Shown here in pieces: positions 55,456-64,000 of a stretch of 64,000 bases of DNA (the first letter of the stretch is position 1; each line of letters starts with the position of its first letter). Position numbers and translations under genes: made by a program. The stretch covers positions 1,550,001-1,614,000 of the forward strand of contig JACGCM010001497.1 of assembly GCA_014058105.1 (NCBI GenBank), written 5' to 3'. The DNA is from Kingdonia uniflora. Its lineage: Eukaryota; Streptophyta; Magnoliopsida; Ranunculales; Circaeasteraceae. The notes under the pieces were generated by a model, which had not been told where the DNA came from, made no database searches, and saw only the letters and a list, made by a program, of their open reading frames with translations.

Positions 55456-57638
55456 AAGTTACATAGTCATGATCATTTTACTTGAAGTATACCCTAATAT
55501 TTTATCATTTTCTATGCATGTATTCTAGCTAGAAGCCTAGAAACAAATTTCTTAGCATCAACTTATCTAGAAAAACAAATATTTCTACCCATTTTTTTGG
55601 ATCATCTGTAAAGCTAAGGCGTGAATAAACTGATGATTTACCTCAGGATAACATCTGCGAGTAAAATGTTGAACATCTTTTGATTTCCTTTTTTTTTTAA
55701 ATGCCAGCTGAGGTTGAGCAAACTACCCTGCTAAGTAAAAAGATACATTCCACCCTTGGCCTTGCATGAAAGCCTAAGGATAATCTTGCCTATATTGGAA
55801 CATGTGATTCTTCATGGTATTAAGGGGATTAGTGGGGGACGGCCCCGGGTTACCCCTTGATATATCTTCTCTCTTTCATCGGCCTTTGCCTTTAGCCTCT
55901 TTGGCAACTCCCTAGTCAGAAACATAGAGTTGTGTAGGTTAAACAAGGAATTGACGCTATGAACATGATTTTCTGTAATGGCTCAAAAGGATAGGCCTTC
56001 TTCTTATTGGTTATGCACTTATGCTGCAGTCTGCAGGCAGTTTAGGTAGGAAATGCCCCTTTGGGTTGTATCAATTAATGCAATCCCAATTATTACTTTG
56101 AATCAATAGTAGTGACTGTTTTTCGTAAATTTTTACTGCCATGTTTAACATATTGTAGCTGTTTTCATCTTTGCTTTCCCCCATCCTTGTCAGTTGTGAT
56201 ATAAGTATCTTATTTGCCAAAATTTGGGTTTTTGCTTTCAAATTAACGTTCACGTTCTTCCTAAAACATGAGAATATTGAGTGTCTACTATTACAATTTG
56301 TATAGATTTTACTTTGAAGTAGTAGCCCTCAAAAAATAATTATTGTCTCATAACAATGAGATTGTCTATATGTTTTCCGTTTTCTAGTTTTTACCTTAAG
56401 ATCTTTCTCTTAGCAATGAGAATACACTTCATTAATTTAATGTTCTTTGTAACAGGAAAAGTGTAGCACCAAGTGTTTCTTCTGTCTATAAGTTTTGCCT
56501 GAGCCCTTCTTACTGCGAGGAGTTCAACTTGTTTTGGTTGTTGCCTGCTTTTGCTAATTTATGGCTTGCGCCTGACTAACAGTTGCTAAGTCGTGAACTT
56601 TTGTAAACAATGTTGGTTATGCTTGACAGTATATAATGAGATGTGATGTTAGTAACGCATTTCTATTTTCATGATCAAATTAATGACTGGAGATGAATTC
56701 TCATGTTTTAGTCTGGGACTAAAATGTGAATATGTTACGTGTTCCAAGTTATGGTGTTCTTGTTCTTGTTCGTGTTTTTTTTTTTTTTTATTGGGAGAGA
56801 AAACGGGGTTTGCTTAGTATTAAAAGACTGAGGCCTTATGGAAATCAAGATCAAGATGACTTACATTCCACTGTGAACTGAACCTTATAAGTATTATGAC
56901 AGAGAGATTAGAGATAGGACAACTCAACCTCAAGAGAAGACTTGGTTAACTTATAGGAAGCGAAAGGAAGTTCCACTCTTTAACCTACCAGGTTGCACTA
57001 CTTGAAAAGTAAAATAATCTTTATATTTAAATACCGTAATTGTACAACCTTCAGGTCGCACAGGACCGGCTTGAGCAAGCTTAGTTTAGCTATCTTACCT
57101 GTAGTTTTGTAGCCTAGACATAGAGCATCGGTGGGATCTGTTCCAAGGGAAATTCTAGGTCTAGTAGGATGAAGCTCTCAAAACTCAGAACGACGACATC
57201 TAACTGTAGCAAGAAAGCAAGACAGCCATAACAACGTTAGGATAGGGAGAGATGTGGGTATAGGTGTCAAAAGAGCCATCAGTATGGTATGAAAAAGAGC
57301 TTTGAGGGTCTGGATAATAGTACAGTAAAGAAACTAGATCTTCTAAACTGCTCTTTTCAAGCTACTTGTTTAGCAACCTATATTGATATGAAATATATTT
57401 AAATGTAGCCATTCCCTTTTTTCTTAAGGGAAAGTTTATTTATTTGTTATATAATTTCAAAAACAAACAGTAAAGTTTCATTACACTAATAATTAAAGTA
57501 TGTATAAAGAATTATTTAATTCTATTATTTTAACTTTAAAGTTTGTTTTTTTAAAATTTTGTATTCATATTGAATTCAATGTGGAAATGTTTTTAGTTTT
57601 TTATTTTTTGAATATTTTCTGCATTTTCAGAAGGAGAC
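55456..57638. other. Non-coding, with a probable minus-strand retroposon tail
   Basis: No credible exon. At 56773-56790 a run of about 15 T followed by ATTGGGAGAG looks like the poly(A) tail end of a minus-strand retroposon, perhaps extending to about 57000. A CAG at 57628-57630 followed by AAGGAGAC looks like an intron acceptor and exon start, cut by the Gypsy LTR at 57639. Confidence 0.4.
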
Positions 57639-60152
57639 TGTCACGCCCCAAAATCTAATAATCGGTAGCTAGACCAATTACTATCATTCGGGATGTGCAG
57701 GTTGGGGAATCCAACTAATTCGCCCCCACAAACAATCGAGCCATAGACAAGTTTAGACTCAGTCATTGACTATAGCAATATCATCAGAGTAAAAGGATAA
57801 AGCGGAAGCAAAAGACATATACATAACTGAAAACGTAAGTACAATGTCTCGAATACTATACAGCGTCAAAAGCTGATAACATACAAGAAAGTACTAAAAT
57901 TGGTACAGGAACTGCAGCCACAACACCTGGAACTAACAGCAGAAACTCTCAGCAAAAACTGCACTACTCAGCCTCAGAAAGGGGGGAACAAAGCGAGAGT
58001 GAGCAAAACTACGACTCAATAATGCCCAACAAGGCTAAATAACATACTAATATAATAGGTTCAGAGAAAGAGGAGAGATGAATGAGATATAAGATGTTAA
58101 AATGACAGTAATATATAAGTGCAGAAATAGAGAGTAAGTGGAGTAGGAAAATGGGGAAAAAAGATATGCAGAATATGCTGTAATGATGATGGTATGCTAA
58201 TGATGTGACGTGAGGTGATGAACTAGGATAATCTCATAATTATCTCAAATGCTGAGTGATATGACATGCTAAACTAAAGCCCTAAAGTGAATGTTTTATG
58301 ATATGATGAAACCAAGGACCTAGACCCTATAAATCAAAGTATTGGGCTAATCAGCCGCTAATGCATAATAACCTTAAAGAGGTCTCAGTTGGATACAATG
58401 GGTACGATTAGGAGCAAGCTCGACCAAGCTTAAGATTTATCACTTGATCAGAGTGTTCTAGGCTTTGTAACCCACGGAGCCAACGTTCGAACTTTATTTC
58501 ACTTATTTCAAGGAATTTCAACCTCACGGAGGATAAGACTGGTACCTAAGGAAACTGTCGCATACCATCCCACACTCTCAGATGGGTGAATAGATATGAT
58601 AGTGTCCAGCCAGAACTTCACCTACTTATTTTAACCCGATGTAGGAATCCCAAATCCTATAGAGGGTCAGTCGTGTGGAGCTTTGTTATGTATCTGACCC
58701 CGTTAAGTTAAAAGAATACAAAACCCACAGAAGAAAACTGATCCCAAGGATCAAAACACAACTGCCGTCAAACCCGGCCAACACACATAGGATAACCCTC
58801 GCCTGAGAGAAGGGTAAACAACCCTAACCCAACAGCCACAACCTGACCAGCACACACGTAGGATAACCACCTGCCTTAGAGAATGGCAAACAACCCTACC
58901 ACAGATGCAAACAGTGACTAACTCGTTACAACATCCAAACAACACCAGTCTCTAAAGACTGAAATACCGCAGTCAAGGACAAGACCCTGAGAATGCCACA
59001 CAATGCACGACTTCCTAAAAGACAAAAGGGAACATACCCTACACGCCTAGCCATAGGAAACAGCAATACATAAATCAGTAATTACAATGGACAAAACAAT
59101 ATAGTTTAAAATCAAATCACAAACACCTCAATGCCATGTGTATGCTCTATCTAACACAGGTTATATTAGAATAAAAATTTAGCAATGAAGGGACACTCGC
59201 CTGATAAACAGGCTCGAATTCTGCCGGATAAACACAGAACTCCAACAAACCGCAATCTAGCAAACGACAGGACAACCCGAGGCAACAATCAAGCCAACAC
59301 CACAACCCAACACCTGCAACAATGCAACTCCGCAATCACAACCCAAAAACCCAACACAAAACCTAAATTCGAATCCAACAACAAAACCCTAGAAATCGAA
59401 ATCACAAGCACGGAGAGGAAAAAGAAATTCTCACCGAAGGAATTTGGCGAGGAATCAACCCACGAACAACACCAAACACCAAGGAGGAAAGGATTAAGTG
59501 AGGGAGAGGGTTAAGTGAAGAGAGAGAGGAAAAGAAATGAAAATGAAACCAAAAGGGAGAAAATAACCGCCAGAGTCGTTCGAACGACTAAAGCCAAAAA
59601 GGAAAGAAATCCTAAAAAGTCGACAATCATTCAAAAGGTCGTTCGAACGAAAAAAAATTCCTTGGGCCAATACACCAGGGGTTATGTTAGTTCGTTCGAT
59701 AGATCGTTCAAACGAAAATAGGGGTCGTACGAATGGGACATAAAGTCGTTCGATCGACTAAGAAGTCTTGGGCTAAATTCCAGGAGATAGGTCAACTCGT
59801 TCGAACGAATATGAACCTCGTTCGAATGACTTCTGGAAAATTCCTAAATCTTCTCAGATCCACAAGATCACCCTCAACACAAAAACAACTCATCAGACAC
59901 AAGCCAAAATCAACAACGACAACACCAAGCCAACCACAGGCTCTCAAAACCACAACACAACCACCTACTCTGCCAAAGCCATTGAAACCCAGAAAAAAAG
60001 AAAAAAAGAAAAGAAAAAAAGAACTCCAAGTTCTGATAAGGGAAAAGAGATGCAATACGAGATGTATGATTTGAGTATGGATGCATGAGGTATAATGTAT
60101 GAATGATAATAATAAATAACCAAATAAAAAAAAAACAATCTGGGACACTACA
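57639..60152 (-). mobile_element. Lone Gypsy LTR (about 2.5 kb), same family
   Basis: TGTCACGCCCC...GGGACACTACA, same orientation and family as the LTRs of the full element. Its flanks (GAGAC left, GGGAT right) do not match, so no target duplication is visible. TTCGAA-type palindromes are at 59575-59830. No internal sequence adjoins it. Confidence 0.9.
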
Positions 60153-61745
60153 GGGATTACTGCTACCAAGGCTGCAGGAAATCTATAGTACAAACCAACA
60201 GTCTCAGACAGTGATTGTATATAGATTATGACATTCTCAAAGTGACTAAAAGTATCACGCATTTTATATATATTTTAGTTTTAAGTATGAAAATTTGCTG
60301 AAACTTAGAATCCATTTTGCAATGTGTTCAAAATTCATTTTTTATTTTATGCTATGAACGTGTTATTTTATTTGCTAAATAATGTTTTTAATAACATAGT
60401 TGTAATTAGATTGTTTGAAATTATTCACATCGTTTTTTATTTGCTAGATGTTTGTCCTGACATTGATTGATTTTTTGTTTGTTAAGTTCAGAACATTACT
60501 TTTATCTTTGGTGACCCTTAATATCTATTAACCTACAACCTTTTTTTATACCTTTGCTCCCTTCCAGAAAAGTGCCTCCTGGATGTTGAATGATGCTATT
60601 ATAATTGGAGTGTTTTTCTCTTTCTTGTTCTAAACAGATTAAACATTGACCATGTTTTCTGTAGGGACCAGATTTCATAAAGCTCAAACTAGCTTGAAAT
60701 CGATCCTTACACCAAGAACTACTATGACAATAATTAAATAAGAGATAACACTTGACACAGGGGATTTAGCGTGGAAAACCTGTGAATAGGTAAAAACCAC
60801 GATCTCGAGTGGAGGATTTTGTGAAAGTAGTATTATTGCTTGAGAGATTGAGAGAATCTGATTACAAAAGTTAATCTAAGAAAATATAGCTAGAGATTAG
60901 ATAATTGTATGTATAGATTTGTCTGTCGACCGTCCTATTTCCTTATGAGCTCTGCCCTTTTATAGACCCTGCTCTCAGCTTGACATCGTGCTTGAACACG
61001 TTCTCTTAAAAGTGGGAGTCATGGGCAGTTAAGTGTGTAACTGCTAGCTCGTGGGAGACAAGTGTATGTTGACTTGTTCTGCTTACATCTGTTGTGGACG
61101 ACCCATGTTCTGCTTGAGTTGGTGGTCGAGGTGTAACTGTTGACGTATATGTAACGTGTTTGTTTATGCGTAAGTCTGATACTGGATAAGATCGAGTACT
61201 CCAGAGCTCGAGTGATAAGTAAGTTCGAGTGTCCCATAGCTCGAGGAATAAGTCCCTACATTTCCATGGTGTATTTTCAAGCATCTATCCACCGTATGGT
61301 TTCCATCTATAAGAAGATTTTTGATTGGGAACACAATATCCTGAAATTTCCTCTTGTAATAAGCAAGACGTCACAATTCGATAACAAACTACTGCATGAT
61401 AAATTGCTTTGGTATCAATTTAAATCTTATGCACACAAAGGGACAAGTATAAATCACACTATTTATCTTTGATGAAATCGGTGCCAAATAATAAAATAAA
61501 ATTACTTACTTTTAGGTATCCTAAGTCCTGACCATTCCCATCGTCTTATTGTTTGTTTTCTGATTACATAGGTGACCACTATTGCTCAGGTAACTTTTGG
61601 GGGAGTAATGTTTACGAATTACTTTTTACTTAAGAATCCTATTAACAAAGTTATAAAGGATCAAGAGGAGCTCACATACTTGGCAAGGGAGGCACTCAAG
61701 GCACAAAAGTTGATAAAGGAAATAGATGCAGAGGGAAGTGACTGA
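60153..61745 (+). pseudogene. Exons of an unrecognised small gene
   Basis: Immediately after the LTR a possible exon reads GITATKAAGNL before a stop. It may have been joined to KE before the LTR (57631-57638). A much clearer terminal exon (61572-61745, after an AG acceptor) encodes VTTIAQVTFGGVMFTNYFLL, KNPINKVIKDQEELTYLARE, ALKAQKLIKEIDAEGSD and a stop. It has one hydrophobic segment followed by a charged helix, as in a small tail-anchored or organelle membrane protein. I do not recognise it. The solo LTR at 60660-61260 sits in the intron. Confidence 0.4.
60660..61260. mobile_element. Solo LTR, 601 bp
   Basis: Starts TGTAGGGACC and ends GTCCCTACA, a 9 bp terminal inverted repeat with the usual TG...CA. 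Flanked by TTTTC (60655-60659) and TTTCC (61261-61265), a 5 bp duplication with one mismatch or a 4 bp one (TTTC). No coding sequence, PBS or PPT. The interior has several CTCGAG/GCTCGAG words near the right end. Family not identified. Confidence 0.8.
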
Positions 61746-63284
61746 TATGGATTAAGAGGCATTAAACGTTAATCAGAAAAATGTAAAATACTATTATTTC
61801 TAGAAATACATTGCAAGTGTAATGATGAATAATATCAAAATGTAGGTTGTTCTGTTCTAAGTGTAATTTTGTTATCTTTTATCGTTAGGATAATTTTGAA
61901 CACAACATGTTTCAGTAATGGCTAGAGGGATGTTTATTTTTCTTAAGTTCATTTTCTGCCTTATTATATGCTCTGCCTTGTACACTGAAAATGTTTGTGA
62001 TCGCGTGATTTAGATAGTTTCTGCCCGTTGGTTTAGCTAAGTTTTCATCTCATACATAAATCTAATGGTTAACATATGTATAAATCACTCACAAACATTT
62101 TCGGCTGAGCTGTAGTGTTTTTACTCAAATTCATATATTGTGTAGTACATAGTTTACCATTTATAATATCTTTGTTTTGGTAAGGTTACCACTAATATTT
62201 GGCATGACAACACAACTTCATATCTACTTGCCTACTCTCATCGAAAAATAATGGTATATTCTCTTATAACATTAATTGGGAGAGATGGGATAGTTATTGC
62301 AGCAGAGATAATCGGTAATGCAAATTTAACTTTGAATGGGGAAGCAAAAAAAAGAAGACAATATGACCAATATCTGGAATGTTATGGACCTAAAATCGTT
62401 GAATTCAATGTTGAATTAACTGGTCAAAATTTTGATAAACTATTACTCCCGCACTAGGTCTTTGATTAATTGGCAAAAAATTTATAATTCAACTTCTTGG
62501 GAATGACTTATTCCTACAGATTCTGAGTACTATATTTGTTTCAACAAAAAAGCTCTACATATGCAAATCTATCCAGAATAGGCTTGCCTTAGTAAGATTA
62601 ACACAGAGGAAAAAAATATTGGCAAGAAAACAATAGAAACCATTGACTCAACCCTTCTCTCTCTTGATTAAGCAGTTCTTAATGGCGGTAAAACCATAAT
62701 TACACCATATCCCCTTACAAACAAAAATGGCATTATTCTTCGGTAATCTAAAGCAAAACCAAAAACACAAAAATTAAAATAAAGAAGTCAACGTGATGAG
62801 ATCACCAAGGATTTGAAATACGAAGCTATATTAAAAAAATTTAACCAAAATAGGTAGATTTAATTCAAAATTACAAATTATAATACTAAGTACATTTAAG
62901 ACATTTCATAGTTGTCTCTGAGATCATATAGAACCGAGAAGTTATGTGTTTCCACTTGGATATAAAGATCTTAATAGTTCGTAAGCTTTCGTTCAATTCC
63001 CTCAAAAATTCTTTAACCTTAGTAAGAACGGACTTAACAATGTGCAAATGAGAACATCATTCAAGGTACCTCAAGAAAAAAAAACATAGTGAAGTTTCTT
63101 TGATCAAAATCGAGTAATATCCACTTATCATCTTATTGCAAAGACTGTATCCAAGGACGAGTATTATCCGACACAAAATTTTAGTTAAAAATGTGAGCAT
63201 AATATGGTGTTTCTAAGCAAAGAAAAGATAAACCTTAATATATCACAAAATTATACTCAAACCCAACTTGAATCTTAACTTCGC
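61746..63284. other. No recognisable gene
   Basis: AT-rich. An open frame at 62251-62457 (68 codons, containing ANLTLNGEAKKRRQYDQYLE) has no domain I know. The rest shows no repeat or gene signal. Confidence 0.45.
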
Positions 63285-63518
63285 AATTGGGTGCCCAAGT
63301 GTTGGGTGCCTGCTTTGTTTTTAAGCGGGCGCCTAAGACTTAGGCGCCCAATTGTTTTTTTTAACAAAAATTTAAATAAGACGTCTAAGACTTGGGGGCC
63401 CAATTTGGACTGATGAAAAAAATAATCCAAGCCAGGTACTGTTGGAGGAAATTGAGCCTCACTGACTTGGATTTGGCTTTTTTTCAACCAAGTCAGTGAG
63501 GCACTTTAGGAGATGCTC
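63285..63518. mobile_element. Terminal fragment of the same Harbinger family (MITE-like)
   Basis: Contains TTGGGTGCCCAAGTGTTGGG, GCGGGCGCCTAAGACTTAGG and CGCCCAATTG, then the hairpin GCCTCACTGACTTGG...CCAAGTCAGTGAGGC (about 63450-63503). It ends ACTTTAGGAGATGCTC at 63518, followed by TAA. This corresponds to the right end of the composite at 24.85-25.06 kb. I found no left terminal repeat, so it is a truncated copy or a deletion derivative. Confidence 0.8.
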
Positions 63519-63646
63519 TAACATAACACTAGACCTCGTGGCTCGCCACGGTAACAATGTCAACGCGCCTTCGACGCTGCCTGTACGATCAATGTTCATG
63601 GCCGAATTAAATTACACTTAAACCTATCCATCTCCCTCGATGAAAA

Positions 63647-64000
63647 CTAAATCACTACTTGTACCCAAATGCTTTGATGTACTATGTCTGTCATATAACA
63701 TTGTATATCAGGAGCAACACCACCCTTTTCCATCCTTGACCAAATTTCCTCACCCTCCGAAAATAACTCACACTTATTATACAGCCATTCAAAAAAATAC
63801 TGTAAGTAATATAGATGTGTGCGAATACTTATCGCCTCATTCTTCTCCATTTCATCTAACATCCCAATCGCCTCATTAAAATTAGCCTTTTGACAAATTG
63901 CCCCAATGACAATAGTATACGAATACTTATCCGGGGTAAGCTCAAACTCCTTCATTAGTTCACGAAAATGAGGCTCGACTTCCGTTATACTTCTTAGAAT
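63647..64000 (-). CDS. Pentatricopeptide repeat (PPR) protein, C-terminal part, cut by the window edge
   Basis: Minus strand. The frame is open from the right edge (ILRSITEVEPHFRELMKEFE) to a stop before 63647. It includes LTPDKYSYTIVIGAICQKAN, FNEAIGMLDEMEKN, and later FSEGEEIWSRMEKGGVAPDI, then QCYMTDIV. The 35-residue PPR consensus (pDxxtYtxlI...GxxxeAlxlxxeM) is visible about twice. PPR proteins bind organelle RNA. The unit between residues about 40-60 (ISIRTHLYYLQYFFEWLYNK) is irregular, and the sequence after IQCY loses the motif, so it may be a pseudogene. The PPR at 63.65 kb lies next to the Harbinger fragment. Confidence 0.65.
   Translation of the reverse strand: MLRSITEVEPHFRELMKEFELTPDKYSYTIVIGAICQKANFNEAIGMLDEMEKNEAISIRTHLYYLQYFFEWLYNKCELFSEGEEIWSRMEKGGVAPDIQCYMTDIVHQSIWVQVVI

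Noticed and set aside
3000..64000. Possible CRISPR array, operon or bacterial features
   Set aside because: Direct repeats here are tandem or transposon-derived, without regular short spacers; introns and LTR elements show plant nuclear DNA.
1..64000. tRNA, rRNA or snRNA genes
   Set aside because: I found only tRNA-complementary primer binding sites of LTR elements, no full cloverleaf; a tRNAscan search would settle it.

Overview
The window is nuclear DNA of a flowering plant, most likely a eudicot. It is AT-rich, has GT-AG introns and poly(A)-tailed LINEs, and holds plant-type Ty1/Copia, Ty3/Gypsy (chromovirus), PIF/Harbinger and hAT elements. The host-gene remnants are typical plant genes: homoserine kinase, HIR/SPFH, ascorbate oxidase, KH, B3 and PPR. 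I cannot name the species. Nearly every gene is broken, so this is a repeat-dominated, decaying region with no convincing complete host gene.

Layout. 1-2.9 kb: minus-strand Copia element running off the left edge, with its PBS and a repeat-bearing LTR. 3-7 kb: two decayed plus-strand LINE remnants, an LTR fragment, and an 811 bp hAT-type MITE inserted in the second LINE with a perfect 8 bp duplication. 8-9.8 kb: minus-strand KH-domain gene remnant. 10.9-11.65 kb: homoserine kinase pseudogene. 12.4-25.7 kb: an HIR (hypersensitive-induced reaction, SPFH family) pseudogene whose first intron contains an 11.8 kb PIF/Harbinger-type composite (13257-25056). That composite carries a plant-mobile-domain (PMD) gene, a DDE transposase and a Myb/SANT-like partner gene, and is itself split by a Copia element (13995-18841, duplication AATTT).

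26.4-34.5 kb: promoter-like tandem repeats, a segmental duplication, an unrecognised Ser/Pro-rich gene, a five-exon ascorbate oxidase pseudogene, and a four-copy ~300 bp tandem array. 34.5-39.2 kb: repeat-rich, non-coding. 39.2-54.9 kb: a LINE fragment, a lone 2.47 kb Gypsy LTR, and a B3-domain gene whose B3 exon is split by a 9.9 kb Gypsy chromovirus (44090-53989, duplication ATGAA). 55-62 kb: LINE remnants, another lone 2.5 kb LTR of the same Gypsy family, a 601 bp solo LTR, and exons of an unrecognised small gene. 63.3-64 kb: a Harbinger-family terminal fragment and the 3' end of a PPR gene.

Two themes run through the window. First, most inactivating changes I could read in the transposons and gene remnants are C-to-T or G-to-A, as expected from deamination of methylated cytosine. 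Second, repeat modules recur between elements: GGCGCC palindromes at the Harbinger ends, and a TTCGAA-palindrome module present in both a Copia LTR and the Gypsy LTRs.
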